DNA of 64,000 nucleotides from Centroberyx gerrardi (taxonomy: Eukaryota; Chordata; Actinopteri; Beryciformes; Berycidae), in the NCBI RefSeq assembly GCF_048128805.1, contig NC_135998.1:15475656-15539655 (forward strand), given 5' to 3'. The notes beneath the pieces are model-generated. The model was not told the origin of the DNA and ran no database searches. It saw nothing but the letters and a program-made list of their open reading frames with translations. This document shows positions 37,901 through 46,000 of this stretch, in pieces; position 1 is the stretch's first letter, and every line of letters starts with the position of its first letter. Both the position numbers and the translations under genes were made by a program.

Positions 37901-40900
37901 GGTATACACTCGGTAGCATTCTCAAATATTGATCGAAACGTTTGAAACAGAGCTAACCATATAACTTTGCTACAGTCACTTAGCTGGCCACCAACATAGG
38001 ACAAGAATTTGTTTCACACATTTAACAAATTTCTGTGTGTGTTTCCTTGTAGTTTTGTTTGACAGTTTAGTCTCTAAGGATATGAAGTATTTTGTAGGAG
38101 TATTACGCTATTTTTCAACAGAAAATAAGATCTTACCTCTGATTATTTTTCCGGTCATCGTCACTTCCAAAATCCTGCAAAATAAAAACAAGACACAAAC
38201 ATTGATTCAGTTTTAAAATAAACAGAGGTACTTAAAAATTCTTCATTGATTCTTCTCACTGGACACCACTGAACAGTGGGCAGTTGGGCACCAACTTGTC
38301 TACATCTTTCCCTCCTAAATTCGGAGCTTAAATCTGCAGACACTCACGCAGCACAGGACAGCGGCATGAACACATTCTACAACTAGAAGGGCACTCGGAG
38401 AGCGCAGACCTCCGCCAAGGTTCGTGCTATTATTGCTTGTTCGTGAGTCGGATCCGGATCCGCTCCAAAATTTAATGGGTTCTTCCTTGGCCCATGCTAC
38501 ACCCTTCCACGAAGTTTCATGAAAATCGGGCAGTAGTTTTTCCATAATCCTGCCAACAGACAAACAAACAAACAAACGGCACCGAAAACATAACCTCCTT
38601 GGCGGAGGTAATAATTAGTAACTGACATGTCCCAGATCCTTGATGGAGTCTAACTGACCTCTCTCTGACTTTTTGTTATTAGGTTTTCAATTTATATGAC
38701 ACAGGCATCCGAAAAGACCCAAAGGATTGTTATATTCTGTGAATGTCAATGAGAATCCTCTGCAATGAGAAACGGTCAGCTGCCAACAAGTCAAACAGGC
38801 CTTCGCCTCTAGGAACATACAACAGACTCAGCAAGACCGATGTTTTTCAGAGACTGGGCTGGGACTTAAATGCAGGAAGATTGAAACTGGTCCTAGTTAA
38901 TTTGTATCCAGTTACTAATTTTTGACCAGAAAGTTCTTTACGTATGAAGCCACTACTTATATAATGCTATTATAGTATACACAAGTACCTGCAATATGAG
39001 GTAGTGCCTAGTAGACTACATTAATCACTGAAATTATATTGCCACTAACTAAATTATATTGCTAATAACCCATGAAAATTTGGTCCAGAGAAAGGCTAAG
39101 GATAAGCCACACAGGCTTTTGTTTGATTTAGCCTAAACAATGCCATGACTGAAAATCATTAAAATGCATTACAGCAAATATTCTCATATAAGTATAATGA
39201 CATGTTGACAGGTTACGAACTATAGCATTGTACAAATTAATGAGTGTACTCCGGCCTGATCAACAATCTGTGATAAGTAGTCAGTTGTTTGTTTTTAAAT
39301 TACTTTTGGTTTCTTAATGAGTAGGAACTCAACTGTTTATGGTGGAGGATTATCCACATGCCTCAAATACTGAGGTGCTGCCCCAGCTACAATGTCTAGA
39401 GAAAATATAAAAATGGGAGTTGCATGTAAACATGCTGCCAGTGATGTACCATAAGAATCTACATGACAATTTTCAAACGCCACCGAAAAAAAAAAGTTAT
39501 TTACCTGTAGTCCAAATCACATTTCTGTCGTAAAATCAACATCCCAGGCTTATGCAATCGGTGCACTGAAAGTGACAGTAAGCCATCTCTGGATCAAATA
39601 AATAAAGCCAAATAAAAGTAGCTTCTTTGCCAGCTAACAATCTTTGATTTTACCTGTTAAACTCCTCAGTTTTCTTAACTTTGTCTTTCTGGTGTGCAGG
39701 AAGTCAAAGACAGAGGTTGGCACTACACGTGTAGTTTTAAGTTACTCCTCTTTCAAGCTGTGATACCAGAGAGTGCAGGCTCAGCCCTCTTGCTAAGGAG
39801 CAGGAGACAGGTTAAACACAGTGTTAGGATGTTTACAAGGACAGGTTAGCATATCAGTGTAAAGCTGATGGTAAAGTGGCTGCTACCAGTAACTTTCCCT
39901 CAGAATACAAATGGTCACTGGCGTTTAGTTTACATGCGAGACTAGCATTGATATTTTTGTATCGGTTGTAGTTTGGGGTAATTTTTGTAATCATTCAATG
40001 CCTGTTCCTGTTCTTGTGTCAGTGTTGCATTCATATTTAGCTTTGTGAAACTAAAAAAAGTGTTGCTATATAGATAGATAGATATAGATAGTTAATGACC
40101 ATAAGAAACATCAGTTCTAAACATTGGGCCTACTGGTTTGCATGTTTTCTTGGGGAAACTGGAATCACTTCTAAATAGTTTTTAATTTACATTTTCTCTA
40201 GCAAGGGTAGCAGGTTGCTTGCTGTGGTGGCCCTTCACCAGGAAACGTATTAGTATAGAGGAAACACTGAGCCAGAGCCATTTTCCTCCAGTCATCAAAT
40301 CATCCCTCCTCATCAATCTGATATTTTTAGCTGGAGTCCAACAGAACCGGAGAGGTTTTCTTTTTTTAAATCAGAGTGCCAGGATGGATTTGTGAACACA
40401 GACTACTGCACTGTGCACACTACACTGTGGGTTGGGTCGGTAATAATGAATGGTCTCATCTGGGGCCGACATGCTTTATGAACACAGTATATCAATGCTA
40501 TAGCAGCTGGCTATGTGTCTATATGTTTGAGAGTGGGGTGGGGGTGGTGGGGGACAGGGGGGAGGGACAGAGCGACACAGAGAGAACAAATTCAGGAACT
40601 GAATGGATCTTGGTGCATTTATTCTTGTTTAACCCTTGAGATTCAGGTACAGTTTACACTGCCACAAGAACAGTGGGTGTTGAGGATTGTGCAAATTGGG
40701 TTAAGTGCGCCAGCGCCCTCTACTGGTAACATCTTGTCAGTGTTGTGATCTTATCTGCTATGAATGTCCCACAAGACAGAAAGTTGGATCATTGGGACAC
40801 CTGCAGACACAAAACACATCCAAACATCCACACAACTGAGCCATGTGCTCATGTGGGTCCCTGCTGACGAATCCCCCCCATTACCTGAATAATGATTTGT

Positions 40901-41916
40901 GATGCAGCAAGACAAACTCACACTCAACGTTAAAAGGGGAGTGCCACCGATTTTAAGAATTCACATATGTTGATCCTGTGCCCCAGGACATTTCAGTCAG
41001 TGTTTATGAACTTGCATGACTCTTTCCTGAAGCTAGAAACTGGATAACTGGGATGTAAAGCCACTGGGATGTAAAATCTGGCACTTCTCTGTAGATAAAT
41101 GGGAGACTGACTTTGTTGACCCATAAGATTTTTTGTGTGAGTTCTTGCACCCAAATGAAGTTTAAATTGTTTGCAATGCTATTTTGGTGTGGCGACTCAA
41201 CTCAGCATCTTATGGCTTCACAAAGTCAGAGCCCCACTCATTGTCAGTGGAGCAGCCCCAGATTTTACACCCCGATGACATCACTATAACTCAAAGGATC
41301 TCTCTCTGATTTCTAGCTTTGGGAAAGAGCGGTGCAAGTTCACAAACACTGACTGAACTGTCCCGGGGCACAGGAATAACATAGTGTGAATTCTTTAAAA
41401 TGGGTGGCATTCCCCTTTAACATCTCTTCCCTACACTGAGGCTGCATTACTGCGAAGACTAGCCTACGTGAAGGGAGTACAGCCCGGGTGCAACACAGCG
41501 ATGTTTGCAGCAGCAAAATGAGCACTTTGTCCTGGCGGCTAATCCCCCACACGTAGGATTTTTGTTTACAAATTCACAGGCATAGCAAACCGCAAACATT
41601 TCCCCCGCTGGCAACGTTTCAGCCAACCGTTAACGTTAATAATGTCACAGTCGCTGGCTTCACCATACACAGCGCTGATGGAAGTACACCGACAGCTGTC
41701 AACCCTCCCCGCAGGAGCCTAAATCGCCACCCGGCCTATTCAATGTGGGACGTGACGGTTCCCAGGCGCATCCTCGGCGTTTCCTCCACGGCGATGCCTA
41801 AACACAAGAAACGACCCTGTCGGTTTTCCACTTACCTCCCCCGCATTGGTGGTGGCCGTGCTGGCCGAGGATGCTGCACTGGGGGTGGGGGAGCGCTGCA
41901 GAGTCACCAGGGCCAT
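17702..41916 (-). CDS. ssh1: Slingshot protein phosphatase 1 (15 coding exons)
   Basis: Slingshot phosphatases dephosphorylate and reactivate cofilin/ADF and so promote actin filament turnover in the cytoplasm and at lamellipodia. Exons in transcript order: 41836-41916, 38137-38174, 32659-32759, 28932-28996, 27917-28038, 27740-27808, 27044-27109, 26198-26392, 24735-24828, 23720-23848, 23482-23528, 22080-22226, 20307-20507, 18659-19328, 17702-18436. Phases agree at every junction and the total is 2760 bp (919 residues plus stop). The protein starts MALVTLQRSPTPSAASSAST, the characteristic SSH1/2 N-terminus. It continues through the SSH N-terminal region (about residues 40-245), a DEK_C-like stretch with LIKAKLRSIMM and ENVTSKEIRTELE (about 250-295), and a dual-specificity phosphatase domain (about 310-455) with HCKMGVSRSAS and catalytic Cys near 395. 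Assignment to SSH1 rather than SSH2 rests on remembered protein similarity and on the svop/myo1h neighbourhood. Mammalian SSH1 is about 1049 residues; the tail here is shorter. No poly(A) site was assigned. Confidence 0.93.
18659..19328 (-). CDS. ssh1: ssh1 exon 14: acidic post-catalytic tail
   Basis: This 670-bp exon opens with SKQRHNKLWRPETDEEG, the conserved motif just after the phosphatase domain in Slingshot proteins, and then becomes low-complexity and strongly acidic (for example TLEEEDEEEAKKEEAEMAAL). FRRLSDSALDSEPSTP resembles the conserved FRRLSD segment of mammalian SSH1, and VERDALLEDE resembles its EREALLEE segment. The exon ends in AAKRSCPAAFD before a GTGAGT donor, comparable to the mammalian KRSCP stretch. 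The region is expected to be disordered and regulatory; no fold is visible. Confidence 0.9.
19528..20142 (+). mobile_element. Harbinger-like non-autonomous DNA transposon, copy A (615 bp)
   Basis: It lies in ssh1 intron 13. It has the same terminal repeats as the copy at 28209-28823, with a TAA target duplication (19525-19527 and 20143-20145). Differences from the other copy are about a dozen substitutions, mainly transitions at CpG, and two single-base indels. That fits a fairly recent common source followed by CpG decay. Orientation is opposite to the other copy. Confidence 0.85.
20307..20507 (-). CDS. ssh1: ssh1 exon 13: phosphatase signature
   Basis: This 201-bp exon carries the active-site loop of the dual-specificity phosphatase: KCLVHCKMGVSRSASTVIAY. 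The CX5R motif is complete (Cys, then Lys-Met-Gly-Val-Ser, then Arg), so the enzyme should be catalytically competent. The exon continues with AMKEYGWTLEKAYNFVKQKR and ends in LAEYEGILDA before a GTAAGC donor. Its acceptor reads TTGTCCATTAG on the minus strand. Exon 12 (22080-22226) supplies the preceding YILNVTREIDNFFPG stretch of the same domain, including the Asp-rich YDEEATDLLAHW segment that in this family provides the general acid region. Confidence 0.95.
22738..23397. mobile_element. Probable MITE in ssh1 intron 11
   Basis: GTGTTTACATGGAGC at the left and GCGCTCATGTAAACAC at the right form inverted ends about 660 bp apart. CpG-containing sequence and a T-run lie between. The right edge is uncertain because a second GCTCATGTAACTG copy lies about 50 bp on. 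Confidence 0.45.
24988..25652. mobile_element. Harbinger-like MITE (665 bp)
   Basis: It lies in ssh1 intron 8. The ends read GGGAGCATTCACACC and GGTGTGATCGTACCC (imperfect inverted repeats) and are bordered by TAA on both sides (24985-24987 and 25653-25655). It is a different, older family from the 615-bp pair. The body contains no coding frame of note. Confidence 0.6.
26612..26710. mobile_element. Remnant of a CAGGGGTGTCGAAC-type repeat
   Basis: It lies in ssh1 intron 7, between exons 7 and 8. CAGGGGTGTCGAACCAAATC is the typical start of a fish hAT-like repeat. Only one end is recognisable. Confidence 0.35.
28209..28823 (-). mobile_element. Harbinger-like non-autonomous DNA transposon, copy B (615 bp)
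   Basis: It lies in ssh1 intron 4. Terminal inverted repeats read GGCCCTGACACACCA and TGGTGTGTCAGGGCC. The flanks give a 3-bp TTA duplication (28206-28208 and 28824-28826), the target type of PIF/Harbinger elements. Copy A (19528-20142) has the same length and about 98 percent identity by eye, in the opposite orientation. The body is rich in CGTCGGC words and carries a short frame from 28517 (MSDKKLQMALALSALGLLVV) that may be a relic of a transposase start. No transposase catalytic region is present. Confidence 0.85.
28882..28913. repeat. GT microsatellite in ssh1 intron 4
   Basis: About 15 GT units, in the transcript a CA tract starting about 20 bases after the exon 4 donor (28932). Confidence 0.95.
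29346..30975 (-). mobile_element. 5'-truncated L1-type LINE
   Basis: It lies in ssh1 intron 3, same strand as the gene. Two minus frames (about 30711-30290 and 30310-29729) carry the part of ORF2 after the reverse transcriptase: MAVPNFKLYFWSF, then HLNYVHRTYLTPRRM, then CSLCPLGVHGTFFHMFWECP, the Cys/His motif typical of the L1 ORF2 C-terminus. A frameshift near 30285 separates the halves, so it is dead. A TTGTA tandem (29445-29480) and an AATAAA-containing tail ending near 29346 mark the 3' end. The 5' end is eroded and approximate. Confidence 0.8.
31755..32400. mobile_element. Possible old inverted-end element in ssh1 intron 3/2 boundary region
   Basis: The left end (GGGACTCCAGTTTGCTACTC) and the right end (TTGACACTTGACTTGGACTG) resemble the GACTCG/CTTGGACT words seen at termini of fish DNA transposons. 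The pairing is weak and the edges are approximate. It lies in intron 3, just downstream of exon 3 (32659-32759) in transcript direction. Confidence 0.25.
32452..32494. repeat. CCTTTCCTAA 10-bp tandem, about four copies
   Basis: CCTTTCCTAACCTTTCCTAA repeats exactly in ssh1 intron 3, about 165 bp downstream of the exon 3 donor. It is pyrimidine-rich on the plus strand and purine-rich in the transcript. Confidence 0.8.
32628..32654. repeat. CA/GT repeat abutting the ssh1 exon 3 donor
   Basis: In the transcript, the exon 3 donor reads GTAGACACACACACACACAC, so the CA tract begins at intron position 5. See the related finding. Confidence 0.95.
33662..33885. mobile_element. hAT-like MITE in ssh1 intron 2
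   Basis: The ends CAGTGGTGTCCATCATGTTC and CCATGATTGGACACCAATG are inverted and imperfect, and the interior is palindromic (TGCAGGTTTTCCTTCCAACC against GGTTGGAAGGAAAACCTGCA). No clear target duplication was seen. Confidence 0.5.
34380..34610. promoter_or_regulatory. CpG-rich patch in ssh1 intron 2
   Basis: A local cluster of CpG (for example GCGCCGAACGCCCCG and GGAGCGCTGCGGTGTCAGCGC) stands out from AT-rich intron. A 100-codon plus-strand frame crosses it but has no recognisable product. It may be an internal promoter or first exon of a shorter ssh1 transcript; it lies downstream, in the transcript direction, of the candidate alternative exon at 35218-35312. Confidence 0.3.
35218..35312 (-). 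CDS. ssh1: Candidate alternative first coding exon of ssh1
   Basis: Inside ssh1 intron 2 the minus strand has an ATG at 35312 opening a 31-codon frame, MHLVVKSSQKAMFILPHFVE and on to LTQREICR. It ends in a strong donor (CGAAT then GTAAGTTC) at phase 2. Exon 3 accepts phase 2, so splicing to it would give ICR-I-LSESFFMVKGAALF, in frame with the rest of Slingshot. Codon choice looks coding (CTG, GTG, GAG, CAG, TCC). The exon would replace residues encoded by exons 1 and 2. Seen: frame, donor, matching phase. Inferred: transcription from an internal promoter. The alternative is chance, since 95 bp is short. Confidence 0.5.
36885..37520 (-). mobile_element. LINE-like 3' region repeat in ssh1 intron 2
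   Basis: Read on the minus strand it ends in AAAGCACTTTGTAGGTGCTA followed by TATAAAATAAAATGCATTG, a common 3' terminus of fish non-LTR elements, preceded by several hundred bases of T-rich, non-coding sequence. No frame for a reverse transcriptase is visible. Confidence 0.4.
38408..38609. mobile_element. Short inverted-repeat element (CCTCCGCCAAGG family)
   Basis: It lies in ssh1 intron 1, about 0.2 kb from exon 2. Ends ACCTCCGCCAAGG and CCTTGGCGGAGGT are perfect 13-bp inverted repeats. The body contains GAGTCGGATCCGGATCCGCTC, CATGCTACACCCTTCCACG and a CAAA tandem. I recognise this as a repeat that is widespread in animal genomes but cannot name the family. Confidence 0.65.
40930..41420. 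mobile_element. MITE flanked by TTAA (piggyBac-like)
   Basis: It lies in ssh1 intron 1. The ends AAGGGGAGTGCCACC and GGTGGCATTCCCCTTT are inverted repeats that extend inward (AGAATTCACAT versus GTGTGAATTCT), and each is bordered by TTAA. Internal segments also pair imperfectly (for example TGTGCCCCAGGACA with the GTCCCGGGGCACAGG end). It is diverged; the superfamily call is tentative. Confidence 0.55.
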
Positions 41917-42320
41917 GGTGGGCAGACGAGGAGGGGAGTCCTTACGGAGGGGAGGGGACGCCTATCCGGGAAGATGCGCCGAGATTGTCTCTGTCACCAG
42001 GGAGAAAATGCCAAGTCAGGGTCTCATCAAACAGCACCTGACTCCGGAGCCCCGGTATTCCCAGCTGGTCCTGCGTCCTGCGTCCGCTGCGGTTATCGGA
42101 GTCCTCATGAGCGATAAGTCACACAGGTATTGGAGATTTCCTCCGTTTGTGCCGCGCTATCATCGCCCGCGTTATCATTGCTAATGCGCAGACAGACAAA
42201 CAAAACACGGTGCAGGTTGCAAGCGGGGCAGAAATGACATGCAGCTTTGCCGGATGCCTGTGATTGGCTGGCCTAGTTTGCGTGTGCGCTGTCATTGGGC
42301 CAATGTTGTCAAGGTGACTG
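41917..42320 (-). promoter_or_regulatory. ssh1 promoter region and 5'UTR
   Basis: A CpG-containing stretch lies immediately upstream of the ssh1 start codon, in contrast to AT-rich surroundings. On the minus strand CCAAT-type boxes appear at about 42262 (AGCCAATC) and around 42294-42304 (CCAAT within GCCCAATGAC and a mirrored ATTGG). No TATA box was seen, consistent with a CpG-type housekeeping promoter. The svop 3' end lies just beyond. Confidence 0.55.
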
Positions 42321-42576
42321 GCCAGACTAGGTATTCCCAAATACAAATATTGATGAAATAATACTTCTGTTAATGTAATGAAAGACAAAATTACAAGATC
42401 GACATCATATAGAACCGTCATCACACGTTTTGCATCCCTCATTACAGCCCATTGCAAAATGGAGTTTCACTGCAAGAAATGGTTTATTCCCCTCAACTTA
42501 TTGCAACTCTAGCAAAATGGCATATGGCTTCACATTTAAAAAACGAATACATGAACGCAATGAATTTAATTCAAAA

Positions 42577-42599
42577 TTTATTTTAAATAATATTTTATT
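42577..42599 (-). terminator. Candidate svop polyadenylation signals
   Basis: Two AATAAA hexamers read on the minus strand (42594-42599 and 42577-42582), about 420-440 nt downstream of the svop stop codon at 43016. They are the first such pair after the stop and fit a normal-length 3'UTR. They lie only about 0.7 kb from the ssh1 ATG. Confidence 0.55.
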
Positions 42600-43015
42600 G
42601 CTTAGGCTATTCTTAGAGGTAGGCTTAAAACATGTGAATGATTGCCAGTGCATAATTTCCCCCAAAATGTCACTCTGTTGCTTCCCATGGCCTGGGTGGA
42701 AGAGTGGGAAAATAAAATACCATCACGGGGAGCCAAAAATGGGGACAGTACAAATGCAGTCCAAGTTAGCAATGTGTTGCTCATTATTATAATAGCTCTT
42801 TGGAGGGACTGTCTGCACATGTGTGCTTCCGTTCTCATTACGCATGGGTGGTACCCCCAATTATTACTCCCAGCCATGAGACTGTCCCCTCCTGTTCTTC
42901 CTGCTCACTCATCATGGAGTTGTGGCTCAAAGGATTCAATTCATTATTCAATAAACAAGTATGGCCTCTGTAGGAGCCTGGGAGGTGATGACGTGTAGTA
43001 GGTCCACTCAGTAGG

Positions 43016-46000
43016 CTATGCTGGCCCAGCTTGTTCTTCTTGGTCACTGGATCCATAGCTGGTGTATGAAGTAGGTGCGGTGCCATTTGCCTGGCTTGTT
43101 CTGGTGATCACCTGCTCTCCTGTCAGCTGACCGGACTCCTGCAGACCCCTGCCTAACGTCTCGATGGGCAGACACAGAGACGCCCCGGCGGCCAGCAGGC
43201 AAAAGCCACAGTACACTGACAGGGTCAAATACACGGATGTCCTGAGCAGCACCTAGAGCCAAAATATCAGAACTGAGGAGCCTGGCAGAACCAACATCAA
43301 CATACAGGGATTACAAATAGACTTCAGGAGTCTGATGTCAGGCTGGTGCCGGAACAAAATTCCCCATTCAAAGCCGCAGTAGACATTCCTTTCCACACAC
43401 ATCACAACTAATAGCAGTCATTTTATCTTACCACCAATATCCAGATTTTAGGTTAAATCACAATGTCATTATATAAGTTACCATTCAATAAAAATGTAAA
43501 CTCTATTTTATGATATCGTATTTTATAAATTGCCAATGTCTGTCGAACTGCAAATTTTGTTACGTGTTAGGGCATCATCACATAAACACGCTTCTCTAGT
43601 GCACAGAGCTCGCACAGTCCAGCTACGTTTTAAACTTAGCTACATTTGCCCACAGCCATGGCTTCACTTTTAACTTTAAGTGAACTAATGTGTTTTTTTA
43701 AAAGGATGAAATGAGGAGAAACAGCTAGCTTGTTTGATGCAGCTTTTGCAAATGAGCAGCGAGTAATTTAATTGGTCTACACGCCGCTGTGTTGCTCCTA
43801 TAGGATATGTCGTTTTCTGGCTGGTGACACAAAATGGTCACACACTTTTGTACCCTTCATTTATTTGGAGAATATCATAGTTTTTGAATTATACTTCATA
43901 TGTTTACACCCAAGAAACGATTCACACCGGTACACTGAACAAAACCCAAGCCACGGACAACGTGAATGCTTATGAGGACTGACTTATTTTCCCTCAGGGA
44001 TTTACTTCCAGCACCAGTGGGGCGGGGCGACTGCATCGGCTCTCCCCTTCCCTATTGGCAGTCCAGAGTTAACTTTAAGAAATATAACAAACTAGAGTTG
44101 GTCTCTCCTGTATACCTGTGCCACAAAGGGAGTAAGCAGGGCGCCCATCTTGCCCATTCCACTGCTAGTCCCCATTCCCATGGCTCTCGTTTCTGTAGGA
44201 AACACCTAATGAATGAGAGGGGAGAGCATTTTGACCAATTGAAATGAACCAAGGAATACCTTTTATATAAATGTAGTAAAACGGTACATACCTCTGGTGT
44301 ATAAACGTAAGCCACTTGGTATCCTCCGGTGATGAAGGCTCTGGCAATAAAGATGAAGATTGTAAGAGCTATCCTGTGCAGACAGACAGAGAGGAAGACA
44401 GGGACAAAGAGAGTCAGAGATTAGCCTTAATGTTTTAATATACTGCAGTTGTTGTTCCAAAGTCTGCCAATATGTGGTAATATCAAAAAATTTAAATAAA
44501 TACTTACCTGCCAATACAAGCGTACAAAGGCAGAATACACAAAGAAAACATGATGAAACACAATGCCATGCTTTTCTTCCTGCCAATACGGTCAATCACA
44601 AGCAGGGTTATAAAAAGCCCTACAATAAAGATGAAACACAAGGCAACAGTAAATATGTCATTCCAATAAGTAACAACTACAATCAAGCCGCAATAACCAA
44701 CCTGCTTCTTTCTTTTATAATTTTTTTGTTAACATCCTTATCAGTGGTATTTTTGCAGTCATGTGATGTAATATATTATATGACACTGCAGATGTAGATA
44801 TGCAAATTCGAGCTATTTTTCTAAGTGATGAAAACCTGTTTTTCAAGAAAATCAAAATGGCAGAAAAGCCAATATTGATGTTCCTAGCAGCAGATATGAA
44901 GAGCAAAGATAGCCTAATGCATGCATCGAATTTCAAGCCACTTGAACTTACAGTGTTGGAGGCTTGTTAGAAGCCTGTGAATGGCTTGTTAAAATGTTTA
45001 ATTTTGAGCTGTTTGGCGCCCCATTAGGCCAAACAGAATAATTCTGTAAATGCCGAAATGCAGTGGCAAGATCCATCATCTCCCCGATTAAAAAAAAAAA
45101 TGGACCAGTGGTGTCTGAGATATTGCATGTGATGGACAGACGAACGAACAGATGAAGAAGCGCCCCCCCTTGGATCAATCAGTGTATTGGCCTAGAAAGT
45201 TCTTGGCAACAGTATCATGAAGGTTGTTACTTTACAGGTTGAATTACACAACACAAAACAACTCTGAGAAAATGCTAATAGGCACATTTCACCTGGGAAT
45301 TCAGCCAAAGTGGTCCACAAAAGGTCTTTGTAGTCAGCTGACGTCAAATATTTGCATTCCAGGCTACAGCTTGGTTCAATCTTGGCCCCTTGGGTCACTA
45401 TAAGCAAGGAAAACGGTTTTATTTTCTCAGAGATTGCCCAACTCAAAGAAATATCCCGACAAAGCTCAAAATGTGTGCTACACCAATGCATCCAACTGTA
45501 ACTTACGGCTACATAAATCTCCAGCTTGGAACAGCTCAGTAGTCAAGAGGACTATTCCATAATAGGAAAAGGCATTTGCAAACCTGGAAAAAAAAAGTCA
45601 AGTCTTTTATAAAACTAGTGGAAAAGAAAGCAATAAAAAATCCTTATGATCAAAAGGCTTATAAAATAATAGGAGGAAAGTAGAAAAACCTGTGTTACTC
45701 AAGCTAACCATATAAACCACAGGAGAAGAGTAGTCCTGCGATACTGAGGAGTGAAGAGATTTCTGATCCTTCCCCGCTCTACCTGTAAAATGAAAATTAA
45801 AAATGACTGTGACAATAACACTATTATTCACATCGAGCATTAATTGGACACGATGTCTCCTCTCTCACATTAGAATGATCCACATCCCGAACAAACACAC
45901 ACAGCCATACGTCCATGACCTCACCTGTTGGCTGGCGGTCAGCGTCCCTTGGGGCATGGCCTTGCCATTGTCGGCTGCCATGCGAGTTAATGTTGCCATG

